DNA of 64,000 bases, taken from the NCBI GenBank assembly GCA_002205965.3, contig NADL03000517.1:310001-374000 (forward strand), in the 5' to 3' direction. Both the position numbers and the translations under genes were made by a program. Positions 22,121-33,599 of the stretch are shown here, one piece after another. The notes below the pieces were generated by a model that was not told the origin of the DNA, did not search any database, and saw only the letters and a program-made list of their open reading frames with translations. This DNA comes from Kappaphycus alvarezii (taxonomy: Eukaryota; Rhodophyta; Florideophyceae; Gigartinales; Solieriaceae). Every line of letters starts with the position of its first letter. The stretch's first letter is position 1.

Positions 22121-24276
22121 CTAGACATACTGAAAGTTGGGGTACCGCTGAACGTAGAAAACCAAGTATGCAGCTTCGCTTCTGATGATCTTGACGTCAT
22201 CGAGGCGACTGACCTTTTCATCATCGCATCGAAACCAATTACCTTCCTTTCTAACCATGGCGGTGTAATGACCGCTGTCTATTTTTCCGATATGGTTGAC
22301 TACCGCAAAAAGATCGTACACGGACTCTTCTGTCGCTCTTGGGGGCGAAAAGTCATGTTCGGGTGCAGTGCCTCCGTTTCTCCGTGTAGTGTTGTTATCC
22401 ATTGCCGTAGCCAATGACGTGTCAACTATATTTTCAGACGTTGACAGTTTTGTTGCATTCCGCCTCCTCAACACAGCGGATGTCTGAAACGTTGATAGAT
22501 CGAGACCATCCGCGGGAAGGCAACGGGGTGTCAATTTGACCATTTCACTTCTGCGGACGCTAGCAAAGGATTGCTCAAATCGCTTGAAATGGAAGCACAC
22601 AATCGGAGAGTGCGGATACTCATTTGCTTCATTGCTTCCTGACGTGTGCTGCAGGTTGAACAAAACATTTTCGAACAAGATCCGAGAAGCTCAGGCTCTG
22701 TGAAACGAGTGAGGCACTCTTCGAGGGTGTTCGAGTTGTCAAGATCCCTCTCGCGGTCGCCATCCAACTCCCATTTGTGCTCGGTAGAGTATTTTCCACT
22801 TCCAAGTGAGGATGAAAAGAATCGGTTCCATAGCTTTTCTGATCCTCTTTCCCTTTTCCACGTGTCCTTTCATCAAAATTTGCACTCCTTGCATTGTTTA
22901 CGGAATTGGACGACGGACGTCATCACTGCTTCTGTCCACTGCCGGAGATTGGGCCCTGCTCCGTCGCGACGACGGGCTTGACAATCTTGTCGACATCCAA
23001 CGAAATATCGTAAAACTTTTCAAGAGTAGGAGAACTACTTCCACAAACGCGACAGACGACATCAGACTGCAATGTCCCACTGAACAAGCTCTGCACAATA
23101 TTGTTTGGGCTAGGTCTTGATCCTGACCCTGGGGAGGCACCTGAAAATGTGCGAGCGAACCCTCGCATATTTGCGGCAGGACTTACGGGGCTCAATGCTC
23201 GCTTCCCTTCCGCATTTGACTTTGACATAAGATCAACCTCCTTCTTAACTTTGACTCCCGGGTCACAGTTCTGGTTTTGCAGCCTTTTTCGGGAGGAGGC
23301 TCCTCGGCAGTGACTGTTCAAAAGGTTCAGGGCAGCTATGAGAAATTCATGGGCATCATGCTGAGTATAGGTAGCTAAGTGTTCAGCGTTTCTCCACACG
23401 ATATCCAAAACGTTTTGCGGCACCAGAAATGGAATTTCGAAAGTCGAAGACGTAGGCTTCTTAGCGCCCTCCGTGGTGAAACAAGAGTCGCATACGAGTT
23501 GGTCCAATGCACAAGCAAAGCAGTCAAACTTGAATTCTCCGGTGCAACTGGGACGATGTTCATTCGCTAAGAAATAGTTGCGAAGCGGGGGAGCACTCAG
23601 AAAAGCCTGTAAGACAGAGTTCATGTAACACGAATTGCCCAATTAAATAGGCCAGGCGGGGCCGAATGGCACTCTTGAGAGCTGAAAGCGGAAATGCCTT
23701 TTTTGACATAACCACAAGCTCTCCGTTCGTTGGAGTCCATCCTTTCCGAGTCATAAGCCGCTGCTCTCTGGCCCTGGTTTTGGAAATAGAGGATAAAGGT
23801 GTGAGTCTTGGTTGCAAAGGCAACTCCAGTGGGACATTGTGGACGTGAAGCTGCGACGGTGAGCTCGGGCTCGATGAGCCTGAAGTTCAAGCGCAGGATC
23901 AAGGAAACGATTATAGACAAAATCGTCACAGATCACACAGAACAGACAGGCATACTCGACAGAGAGGTAGATAGTGTGGCCAGTCTTTGTAATGTTGGAA
24001 AAGATGGGTTTGCGGAGCGACGGTTTGAGGAGAAATTGGGGCTTTACAAGCGACGTGTATGCAATTGATACAAACATATAGGTCAGAGGTAGGCGAGTAA
24101 TGACAGTTAGGATAAAGGCAACGTGGAACTGCTTGTTTGTCGATGCCTAAAATTGGGCGATAATTGGATGAGAAGATCCATTCTGCGGCACGATAAATCT
24201 GCTGCAAACCTTGCTGAGAGCACAAGGGATCAAGGTGGGCGCAGGACATTCTGGTTGCTGATACCAGGTTGGGCAT
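22121..24276 (-). CDS. USP22/Ubp8-type ubiquitin-specific protease (frameshifted as read)
   Basis: Cysteine protease that removes ubiquitin from histone H2B as part of the SAGA deubiquitinase module, if the orthology holds. N-terminal zinc-finger UBP domain (24276-23900): a CAHL start, AAEWIF helix, C-x4-C pair, VCINCIHVACK, THLFQHYKDxxH and VICDDFVYN, the Ubp8/USP22 layout. The catalytic domain begins GNSCYMNSVLQAF (nucleophile Cys, about 23635). THDAHEFL-type TQHDAHEF follows, then paired CRVC and CSTC zinc ligands. The histidine box is IDSGHYTAMVRKEGNWFRCDDE near 22270, ending in AYLVFY. All catalytic residues are visible. Several frame changes occur, including one just before the Cys box near 23643. 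It converges with Rpt1, about 110 bp apart. Confidence 0.82.
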
Positions 24277-24460
24277 TGATCAGAAAGAAGAGGAATAAGC
24301 AATGAATTGAGTTAGAGATACTTTGCTGGATGCTGGCATGAACGGGAGTGGTTTGGTGGGATTTGGATTTGCAACGATCACCAATGTGTATCGATGAGTT
24401 TACACTTTCGTCGTACGGTTTCAGTACAGTTGTATTGCATGTACGTTTTGGGTCTGGCGT

Positions 24461-24499
24461 TGTACTGTACTGTACAGCTCTGTACAGCTCTGTACAGTC
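24461..24499. repeat. (TACTG)n and TGTACAGCTC repeats upstream of USP22-like gene
   Basis: TGTACTGTACTGTACAGCTC followed by TGTACAGCTCTGTACAGTC. Pentanucleotide units pass into two TGTACAGCTC decamers. It lies about 190-220 bp before the ATG of the deubiquitinase at 24276. Confidence 0.8.
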
Positions 24500-24736
24500 A
24501 AAATGATTTTGTACGTACTTTATTATTTAGCTTCACTCACCACGACTTTGCTTCTTACCGCACTGGATGGATATGTCTATACTTTTCCTTTATTCAGCTA
24601 CGTTCTTGTCACATCTTCTATCCGAAACATTTCCAAACTTTTCGCTGTCCACTGTGATACAAAAGAGCTATTCAACCTGTGCATCGCATCGAAAAGCTTC
24701 TTCCTCACATCAAAAGACAACTCTAGCCAAATTACC

Positions 24737-27703
24737 TTACGGGTAGTAACCTCCCTGCTGCGGAGTCCAATACCCGCCTGGAGCCCTCCCGGTCCAGCCG
24801 CGTACAGGGTTGAATTCTGACTCCCACCACCCATCGACTGATTCGATACAATTCCGCGCTGCTACCATCATTACGCCCACCGCTGGCCTGCCGATTACTC
24901 CACCCACCTGGAGCTCCATTCGTCGAAATTCCATTGCTCACCCCAGACATCCCACCATAGTCCCCGTACGTCATCCCATGCACAATGCCACCGGCCATAC
25001 TCATCCCTCCGAGACTATTTCCTGGACCGGGGTGAGAATTTCCTCGCACTCCCTTGTACCCACCATCGCCCCCATTCTTTTGAGATCCGCCATGGGCCAT
25101 CGGCGTACTCAGGTACCCTGGCGTGTACATGCTTTCCCCTCCTAATCCAGAACCACTTCGTGAGTTGCCTCCTAGACCGATACTTCCGTCGTCAAACCCA
25201 AATCCTCCTCGGCCTCCTTGCGATGACACCTGCCCTCCAGGTGGATACGGGAATGGTCCGGGACCCGGTGGCCCCATACCAGGTGGCCCATATGCCGCGT
25301 TAGGGAACGTGTACATAGGATATTGCATGGACGGATATCCCGGCATCATATATGGTGTCGCCAGTGGATCCATTCCAGCTTGAAGTCCAGACGCTCCAAG
25401 CCCACTACCCTTGTCAACATCACCATTACCATGCAGCCCTTCCTTACCCATAGCACCGGGCACCGTTGGTAAACCGTTCATATCGCCGAGACCAGGGATC
25501 CCTCCATACTTTGCAGTTCCAGAGCCCATTGGTCAGTGCGCTGGATCGTACAACGGAAGCGACCCGGGTGGACCCAAATTTGGTGCCCGAGAGCTGCCAA
25601 GGTCTCCGGAATTGTCATAAGATCCAAGCGAGTAGCTGTGCAACGGAGGCATCAAGTAAGGCGTCCCATAACTGGGGGGAGGAAAATTCCCACCAGGGCC
25701 GACCGGCAGCATGGGGAACATTCCAGATCCAGTGGATGCAGACGACCCAGCTGGTAACGGATTCGAAGCAGTATTCTGAGGTCGAGGTTCTGCGGGTGCG
25801 GGAACCGGCCCTGTCACATTCACATTCAGTGAAGCCGAAGAAGACATAGGCGCGGATGATATTTCGCTTTCCACCGCAACGGCAGTCGGTACACTGGGAG
25901 CTGTAGGAGGTGCAGATACCGCCGGTGTAGGGGCAGCCGTCGTGGGCTCACTCGGAGCAACAATGCTGGCGGTAGGCTCCACCCGCTTCTGCTCTGACGC
26001 AGACCAGTTGACACTGTCTAACCCACTGAGACCAAAAGAACCAAACTGAAGGCTCAACGAGTCACCAGTATTTTGCTCAGAGCCAACCACGGCGGCTGAA
26101 GCAAGGGCCACAGCCTTTGCAGTCTCCTCCAGATGTTTTTCTTCCACCGGATCCGCACTTGGTGCGCGGGGTGTCCAGGCACTAGTTGTTGGAGCCGGTG
26201 ACTCACATGAACCTCAGTAGTCGGCACTGGAACAGTAGCACTTATCTGTTCAAACGTATCATTTGTTAAACCATTGGCTTGTTGCAGATTGCGATCGCCA
26301 TTTGTCATGAGGTTGCCTCTCGTGCTCCCGCTGAGGAGTTACGTTCCGACTCGGAATAGAAAGTATTGCTTGTGGTTCCGTTGACTCCTGTGTGGCAAGA
26401 TCCTCTGTATGCTCAGACACAACTGTCTCTACGTCTGTAGGTGCTGGAGTTGGCGCCGAGATTACTGGTTTCGGTGCTGGGACTTCGGGAGCCACTGGAG
26501 GACAGGTTTTGCATGACTCGTCCCAGATGCGGCTGCAGCAGCGTAATTAAAATTGCGCTTGACAGTTGATGACGAGATTACATTAGACTTTGTCGGGGTC
26601 TCCTTTTTCTGCTTGGGTGGCGCAGACGGTTCCTTTTCCAGGGCTTCGATTCCGAGTTTGAAGTGACAACCTCGGATGACGGTGGTTGCATTCTCCATGC
26701 ACCATTTCCCGACGGAGTCGAAGTTATTTCTGTACTCCATGCATTTTCAGCAGACTCGGATGTATCTGCCCAGGTTGCCTCCGTAGCAGGTGTTCCTGAC
26801 CATGCGTTATCTGGAGCAGAGGAGGCGGCGGGTTTCGCCGGGGAAGCCTCTCCCCAAGATTCTGTAGTGGTGGCTTCACCCCAGGTCTCAGTCCCGTTCG
26901 GCTTCTGATCCGACCATGTCTCCGCAGTTCTAGGCTGTCCCCAAGCTTGAGATGCTGTCTCCGGATGTAGAAGAGGTGCTTCGGAAGAAGCTTTCTCAGC
27001 TGGGGGGCCAGTCTTCTTGGATGGCTTCTGTGAATAGGGCTGGTGTGAATGATGAGGATGCTGGCGTGAACCGCGACGATAGCCGTTTGAGGAATGGTTC
27101 TGATCCGAGTGATAATGGGATATGCGATCACGGTCTCTACGATCCCTCTCGCGGTCACGGTCACGGTCGTGATTGCGATTGTAAGAGGAACCCCCGTAGC
27201 TGCCTCGTGTGTTGGACGTGGATCTGGAGTTTGGGGCGGGCTTTTTCTTCTTCGAAACCATGGACCAAGAAGACACACCATTTCCGCTCAGAAATCTCTC
27301 GATGGCCATCGTCTCATCCATGTGACACGCGTCCAAGACTCTCAAAGCTTCCTCCCGAGAAACACGACATATCTCAACTATGTTGAGACCTTCTCTTCAT
27401 CTATGGCAGCGAGCTTGATGTGGGCTCACATTATCAACAGTAAGAGCGGAACCGGTTCCCTGAAAGTGTCGCAAATAGTTTGACATCGGACGAAAAGAAA
27501 CGTGAATATTGACACGGGAAGAACACAAAACAGTAGCACCAACAGTTGGGTTTTGGATCTACTTCCAGGTTGTGTAGGGTGTAAAGGGTGAACGACTTGA
27601 GGCGTGCAGCAAGTCAAAGTGGTGATACGGGGAAGGATTGCGAAGAGGTGTGTAGGAAAGCCACGTAGATTCTCCTCGCTTACGACAGGTCGAAACTTAC
27701 CAT
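24737..27703 (-). CDS. UBAP2L/Lingerer-like UBA-domain protein
   Basis: The N-terminus has a UBA-like segment: VEICRVSREEALRVLDACHM, then AIERFLSGNGVSSWSMVSKKKK. This is the pattern of UBAP2/UBAP2L/Lingerer and plant GIP1 (helices followed by S-W-x-x-V-x-K-K-K). An Arg/Asp-Arg repeat tract follows, then several tryptophan repeats of the form ETWG/ESWG/AWSG. A Pro/Ala/Thr-rich linker comes next, then LQFGSFG, a motif also found in UBAP2L. The Gly/Tyr/Met/Pro-rich C-terminus ends GGYWTPQQGGYYP. Such proteins bind RNA and ribosomes and enter stress granules; that role is inferred. Exon 1 contributes only the ATG (27701-27703); the intron is 27460-27700. Five or more frame changes occur. Yeast Def1 is an alternative relative. 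Confidence 0.7.
27460..27700 (-). other. Predicted intron directly after the start codon
   Basis: On the minus strand the sequence reads CACAATG then GTAAGTTT: a consensus donor abutting the ATG. The acceptor is CACTTTCAG at 27468-27460. Joining gives M followed by GTGSALTVDN and then, after one frame change, the UBA-like region. The 241-bp intron contains stops in that frame. I see no strong branch-point consensus. Confidence 0.6.
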
Positions 27704-29470
27704 TGTGAGAATTGATTCGAGACAGAACAGGGTACGTCTCTTTGCGAGAAGAGGTAGGGGGGCAAACGTTTGACAGAAGAAACCTTAGGGCAGGGGTAAG
27801 TGTGGCAGTGGGTTGGGCTTGAAGTACGTTGGGCAAGGGTAGACAGCTGCTGGAAAGCAAGTAGTAGTCGGGTGAAGACAAGGATTTTGTTGCAGTCGGC
27901 AGGGTGTTTTGTGACATGTGTATATAGGTCGGACTGGCGGTATTTGTCGAAATAGCCTGCTTCCGCGCCGTCGCACCTCTTTGGGCACTGCATGACATTG
28001 CAGTTTCCCCCCAAATTTTCTTTGTAAATTTCTTGTTTTTCAATTTTCAAATAAAAGTTAACAATTAGCAACCCTTCAAAAATACTGTATGAAAGAAAAT
28101 TTAGATTTTTCACACCTTTCGACTGCCGTTTTTAATTTGGATTTGACCTTTCTTACAGAACTAAATCTGCTGCTCTATAAATTGAAATTAAAAATAATGG
28201 TGGGAGAGAGGCAGCCAATCATTGTTATTTGCGAGACTAGCGCAGAGTACAGTCCTCGACTTTTTTTTTTTTCGCTGAACCGAATGCTACAGTGCCTAGA
28301 TACTGTAAGCAGCTACAAAATCTGTTGTACGTTGGCGAGTCAATCATCGTTCTGATAACACTTGTCTGCTGTACTGTGCAAAAAGTGGGCAATCTTATCA
28401 AACATGATGTATGATACCCCTCGAGGGTTATTTCAGGATTGATATTGATATTTTTTGTTTGAAAAATCGCTATATAAATATATACTGTACCGTACTGTAC
28501 TGTACTGTACTGTACTGTACTATACTGTACACACTGCTCTGTGCAGTGCGCTGTAAGGTATTGCAAAGACATCAGCAGCAAACGGAGACATTTCGTCGCT
28601 TGTCGCCCTGGCGCAGCTACAAACTGCCTAATGGAAAACCAGTTTCCAGCAGCCGCTTTCGCAGCGTGATAAAGATTCTAATCCGAGTTGCGGCTGGCCA
28701 CAGTCGACAAACCGATTCGCCCCTAGAAACTAGCTGTTCAAGTTGAATAGCTACGCGAGCCAACATGAAAACGATGGATTCCGCTTTGGATTACGTGTGA
28801 AGATGTGACCTTTTTCTGTAGCATGGCAACAGTGCAAATGCAGACACTTTCGAGTTGCGCATCTAATTGGACACAGTGGTTTGTAAGCAGGAAGCAGATT
28901 TCCTTTCGTTGCCAAAAGGAGAATCATGTTTCTGCTTTCTAGAGGAAACCGTTTTACCAACTGGGGAAACTTATAGTTTGCCACTGAGCAAGGTGCCGTG
29001 CTGTCAACAAAGAGAGAGATTCCCAACCATGGGCTTCGAGATTCTAACTTGGACTTGTGGCAACTTGACCCAACAAAATCCCTGTTCTAAGAGTTCAGGC
29101 GATTTGTCCGCGTGCTCTCTGCAGACGAAGTCTGCGACAGTCACCCGTAACCATCCAAGTCAATGCAGTCCTTTGATTCACGACACGATTTTGTCAAGAC
29201 TTCAAACCTGTTTTCTGCCCTACCTGTCTTCACTTCGATATCGCAGATCCGATCTGATTGTCATCCCTCTATACCAGCCTCCCCCAGTTTCGTCCCGACA
29301 CTTGAGGACGCATGGGGGAGGATGGCATAGAAGGCCATCTTACTCCACCAGGCTCCAAAATTCTCAGCGAACGCCGTCGCATTTTGGATGTTATTCCACA
29401 TACTAAACGAAGGATCCAGGCTGCTGCAGTCTCGCGGTGTGCACTCAAGATCGCCCTTTCGGAACGTTTT
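27704..29470. other. Non-coding region with unassigned ORF
   Basis: Upstream region of the UBAP2L-like gene on the minus strand. It holds a long (TACTG)n run at 28481-28532 adjoining TATATAAATATATA. A 179-codon frame at 28867-29406 (+) is unbroken but shows no domain I recognise; it is rich in Ser, Cys and Pro and may be chance. Confidence 0.5.
28481..28532. repeat. Long (TACTG)n repeat with adjacent TATA-like sequence
   Basis: About nine pentanucleotide units with two interruptions (ACCGT and ACTAT). It is flanked at 28470-28484 by TATATAAATATATA, which reads as a TATA element on either strand. It is about 780-830 bp upstream of the ATG at 27703. Confidence 0.85.
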
Positions 29471-29479
29471 CTGTCACAT

Positions 29480-29549
29480 TCACTTTGCTGATCGCGGAAG
29501 TGTTCTACACTGTTCTCACTGTAGAACACTTCCGCGATCAGCAAAGTGA
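29480..29549. repeat. Perfect 30-bp inverted repeat with 10-bp loop
   Basis: The left arm 29480-29509 (TCACTTTGCTGATCGCGGAA...) and right arm 29520-29549 are exact reverse complements. The spacer is CTGTTCTCAC. Such a perfect hairpin is unlikely by chance. Its core, GCGGAAGTGTTCTA, resembles the arms of the inverted repeat at 33843-33905. Confidence 0.95.
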
Positions 29550-29754
29550 GGGTGACTGACTCATACAAGGCTAGTATCTACTCTAATCCGGCCCTTGGGC
29601 GCGAGCGGTTGAAGTGATGCTGTGAAGGTTGTACTGAAAGTCAATGGAGGAAATTTTCGGAGGATACGGGTTTCGCGAGGCGATTGGAGAAAGGAAGCTG
29701 ATGGGAAGCTTCAAAGACCAAAAACAATGCTGTACAGCACGTATGTGGGTTTAT

Positions 29755-29900
29755 CTCGCTGTAACATGTGTGTGCAACACTGGGAAGTCGCTACAAAATT
29801 AATTTTGAATAGGGTGACTAATTTGTGCGTGTTGCTGGGCTCGACAATTACTGACGCCGCGCTTGTGGACCAAATAGCGTAGCTTAGTTTCTGGTATAAG
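29755..29900 (+). repeat. Unassigned dispersed repeat, copy 1
   Basis: Shares ordered blocks with 55600-55770 (reverse strand): GCAACAC, AGTCG, TTTTGA.TAGGGTG.CTAA, TGCGT.TTG, then GACGC.GCGC.TGTGGACCA. The first of these blocks is shared less well with 33600-33760 (reverse strand). No protein is recognised. It lies about 205 bp from the inverted repeat at 29480-29549. Confidence 0.75.
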
Positions 29901-30029
29901 CAGGTCTTCATCCCCCGCGTAGAGCATCCGCTGCAAACTGCACTGTACCCAGTAGTGATTTTCCTTCAACGCTCCACCTCAACCGATGTTTCCATGGCTC
30001 TGCCATGCAACCAGGATATCAAAATATTG

Positions 30030-30111
30030 TACCGTACAATACAGTATAAAGTACACACAAACAAACAAACACACACTTTTATTAAAGGGTCACTAAACCG
30101 AGCTGGGTCAC
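30030..30111 (-). terminator. 3' end of copy C: AATAAA signal and TGTT-type tail
   Basis: On the minus strand, just after the ORF stop, come CTTTAATAAAAGTGTGTG and (TGTT)n, then TGTGTAC. AATAAA followed by a simple-sequence tail is what target-primed non-LTR elements often leave at their 3' end. I could not place the target-site duplication. Confidence 0.5.
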
Positions 30112-32280
30112 TCAAGCATCAGGTGATGTGAGAGACAAAGCACGGCGAGATACGGCATGAGCCGTCAGCTGTAGAACGAGAGAAGCGAGGGTGGTGACCA
30201 ATCGGTGGTATTCATCAGATGGGGGTTTCCCGCGGCGGAGAGCGAAAAAAGAGGCGACTTTGGCTAGGGCCTCACGGGCAGGTTTGCCGATGGCTCCGTG
30301 AGTATCGAATCCAAGAGGATAGAATTGGGCTTGTATCGTCCCACAGAGGGCAGCGTAATGCGCAGTTTTCGAGGCTTCAATGGGCACGGTAGCCCCTCCG
30401 GAGGTCTTGCGAGAGTGGGAGATGGCCCGTGCGGTGTAGGGGCTTGCAATGAAGACGTCTAGTGCGCAGGGACGTGAGGAGAATTCGATGTCGTCAATGA
30501 GGATGTCCATTCGGCGGCGTTCCGAGTACGGGAGGTGGGCTTCGCAGGGGAAGGTATATTCGAGCTTCGGGCGAGCATTACAGAAGGATGTCGGAGGAGG
30601 GTATACAGTTTGTCGCGAAGGTGGTTGTGGCGTCGGAGGAATCCCTCCATTGCTGGGCAGTGGATAGCATGTCTCCCGAGTGGGTCGAGGAGGGGCGGGG
30701 GACGAGCTTGGGAGAGTGCGCACCGGGGGCAGTGGTCCCGGCCGTTGAAGACGGGCTGACCAAGTCGAAGCAGGATCATGTATGTCCAGATTTGGGGTTC
30801 GATGCGGGGGAGTCGCGGGAGTCCGGGAGGGTGAGAAAGGGTGAGTTGGCGGACCGTGTTCGACAGCTGAGGTTCCGGGCGAGTCTGTGAGCTGCACTTT
30901 CGTATTGTGGAGGAGAGGAGAGATATGTTTTGTGGCGTTCATGATGGATGGCGGATGTGAGGGTAGTCTGGACGCCTTGGATTTGACCGGTCGTGGGGAG
31001 GCGGGCAAGGAGAGGTTGGAGCCGAAGATCGGCAGGAATGACATTGTGGGATAGATTGGTGGGTTCGTCGTATCTCGTTGGGTAGGAGATGGTGGTCGAT
31101 GGGCGGCAACAGGTCGAGGGAGAGGTGGTAGGTGCTTAGGAGAGAGCTGAGGTAGGTGGCGGAGCGGATGGGTGAGGTGAGTGTGAGCCCAAGTCCACCT
31201 AGTGAAAAGGGCAAAGTAGCACAGAGCCAGGAGCCGTCCGTCAGCTCTCGATGAATCTCTTGAAAGGCCCCTCGCAGTTCACGGTCAAACATAGCTGACG
31301 TAGAAAGGGTTAAGTGCGGGGTAGTTCGAAGAGTATAAATCAGGCGGCATGCGCTGGCGCAATGGCGTAGGAGATGGAAGGCAGTCTGTGGGTCACGGAG
31401 GGTAGGGAGAGCAGTCCAGATAGCGCGAGCTGTAGTTAGGCGGTCCTCGACGAGGGACAGGCAGCCCGGATCGGTACCAATGGGTGAGCCGAGGGTGTTG
31501 ATTGCGGGAGCCGTGACAATCTTGCAAGGAAGGTTTGGGTAGGAGCTCTGGCCGAACCACCATGCTTCGGTCTTTTGCATGTTGATGTGGATGCCGTATG
31601 GACGTCCTTCATTTGCTATCATTTGGAGGAGTCGAGGCGCGTCGGGTGACGGGAGAATGATGTTCCCGTCGTCAGCGTACCACGCGTGGGTGACAGTGTT
31701 GGGAAAAGATCGCTGCAGCCTTTGGAGAAATGGGTGGATGCCGAGTGAGTAGAGGTGCATGGCTAGAGGGTCGCCTTGGTGGGTCCCTGTCTTGGATAGT
31801 AGTGTGTAGGGGCCAAAGTACAGGTGGGAGGGGCTACCATAGGTGAAGTGCACGAATCGGGCGGCGTCCGGGGCGAGAACGGAAACTTGCTGAAGGAAGC
31901 AATGCCGTTCGACGCTGTTAAAGGCGTTGGTGAGGTCGATCTTCAGAGGAGTAAGTCCTGTCCGCGATGTGCGGATACCGATGTGCGAAGGGCGTGGATA
32001 ATGGCTTCAATCCGTTCTTGGAGCCGACTGCATATTGGAGAGGACGGAGGTGGGACAAGAAAGCGGGTCAGTGCTCAGGCGAGCGGCGAGGAGACGTGCA
32101 ACAAATCGCCGGTATAAACCCCGATAGCAATTGGCCGAAGGCGGTGAGGGTCTAGGCTGTCCTAGGGGAGTGCAATAAGCGATGCACCGGAGAAGAAGGG
32201 CTGGAAGGTATAAAGTAGTCAAAAAGTTTTGCGGCTCCCCATGGATATTCGCGCGATGGGGACCTATGGAAAGTTTCAAG
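30112..32280 (-). mobile_element. RLE-type non-LTR retrotransposon, best preserved copy (copy C)
   Basis: Minus strand. Near 32150-31860 are RT fingers and palm (YRRFVARLLAARLS; EAIIHALR; LKIDLTNAFNSVERHC with the first catalytic Asp). 31853-30939 is open for 304 codons: GTHQGDPLAMHLYSLGIHP, HAWYADDGNI (catalytic pair), NTLGSPIGT, HCASACRLIYTL and FSLGGLGLTLT. A frame change leads to 30112: CPRCA, DPLGRHAIHC and RRHNHLRDKLY (zinc region). The endonuclease follows: RRMDILIDD, ALDVFIASP, EASKTAHYAALC and FYPLGFDTHG, i.e. D...D...E-x-K. The element would nick target DNA and prime on it. The frame breaks are few. Confidence 0.8.
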
Positions 32281-32550
32281 CGGTGCTAACGCATACTGTA
32301 GGCACACCGCCGCGGCCGTCATATCTACGCCGGATGCCTGCTCGCAGGCAATGTGCCGGCCCTGTTAAGGAATGTCAATTAGTGTTACCAAGTGACTACT
32401 TGTCCCAACGTTTTCGCAGCTGCGTCTACAATCTACCACATCTTCCATGCAGTTAAACAACCCAAAACTTTCCTCCCGATGGTTTTTACCGCACTCTTGA
32501 TGTTTCTGGAGTATACACTCACTGACGCACTATTTTAATAGTCGGTTAAG

Positions 32551-33200
32551 TTAAGAACTAACTGGATGGTCAACATCGGTCACGTGCAGTGTGGCACGGG
32601 AAATGATGGCCGTAGCCACCGAGGACCACAGAACACAACTGAGGCACTGATAGATTCGCGAGCGTATAGTGGCATCAGAGGTGTGAAATCTGGTCGCAAT
32701 CCGCGGAATGAACGTTTTCAAAGACAGCGCAGTGACCGGGGACGCCGCTCCAAGGGAGTCGAGAGCGAGTGGTTGGAAGCAGAAATTCGGCTGGCGAGAC
32801 GGATTGTCGGATGGTGGTAAAAAGCGCCTGGAGATCTTACGTTCAAGGTCCAGGACCTTGCTGCAGTAAGCTTGAGTGGCGGCGCCCGCGGCGGCTTGCG
32901 TTGCTTTCGTGACAGAGGCCTGTTTGATCGGCGAAACAATAGTAACGTCACAGGCAATCGGCCTTTCCTTGGGGCCGATGGCAGGGGCCGGGGGTTGTAC
33001 GAAGAGGTCAGCAGGCCTAAAATCGGTTCCAGGAAGTAACAGAGGGACTTCGAACTTGTAGTCCAAACCCGCAGCGCGGAAGACATGATGTGCGAGGGCG
33101 TTACGGATGGAGTTATGCCGGTGTAGGCGGCGAAAGTACGAGGGGCACAGGGGAATATCTTTAATGTTTTACAATCACTGGCGTGCAGCCGGCGTGGATA
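32551..33200 (-). pseudogene. RLE non-LTR retrotransposon, endonuclease portion (copy D)
   Basis: Minus strand. A broken frame near 33130-33070 reads RHNSIRNALAHHV. The 171-codon frame follows: DFRPADLFVQ, IACDVTIVSP, a lysine-containing helix (VLDLERKI) and FCFQPLALDSLG. These are the R-P-A-D-L, D-V-T, K and P-L-x-x-D/E-x-x-G landmarks of the restriction-like endonuclease. The C-terminus ends HVTDVDHPVSS. RT is absent, so it is 5' truncated. Confidence 0.7.
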
Positions 33201-33289
33201 TAGCAATGAGTAGAATATCATTCTCAACTGAATCGGGAGGATCGTTAACGACAAGTAGTAATCCACTGCAGGATCCGTCTGTACAGCAG

Positions 33290-33421
33290 GGAATTATCCA
33301 GATGGACCACGTCGGTCACGTGCAGTGGAGTGCGCGAGCAGATAGCCGTAGCAATGGACGACTACAAGATGTAGCTAAGGGGCTGGTACAACTCACCGGC
33401 GTATCACGCCTGCAATCGTAA
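33290..33421 (-). pseudogene. RLE non-LTR retrotransposon, 3' tail fragment (copy E)
   Basis: The minus-strand peptide, with stops, ends HVTDVVHLDNS. It matches the last 35 residues of copy D, including the SSIATAI stretch. Both nucleotide sequences share GGTCACGTGCAGTG. Only the 3' end of an insertion remains. Confidence 0.65.
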
Positions 33422-33599
33422 CATACTTTTTATTCCAGGTGAGGCAATGCCGGGACGATCAAGGCTAGGATGGGATTTTGTACACTAGCCTTGGACTGGT
33501 TAGGATCACCCGCTTTGGAAACATCCAAGGTTATAGAGACATACGCGGCAGCGGTAGCGACTCGTAGCAGATGCTCGATGGGTGGAGTGAAGACTCGCC

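Noticed and set aside
24810..25849. Long plus-strand frames opposite the UBAP2L-like gene
   Set aside because: They mirror the low-complexity Gly/Pro/Tyr coding sequence on the minus strand.
26663..27483. Plus-strand ORFs over the UBAP2L-like N-terminus
   Set aside because: Antisense shadows of the Trp- and Arg-rich minus-strand coding region.
27426..28043. 205-codon minus frame upstream of the UBAP2L-like gene
   Set aside because: It reads through the predicted intron and 5' UTR. Composition is low-complexity and no domain is seen.
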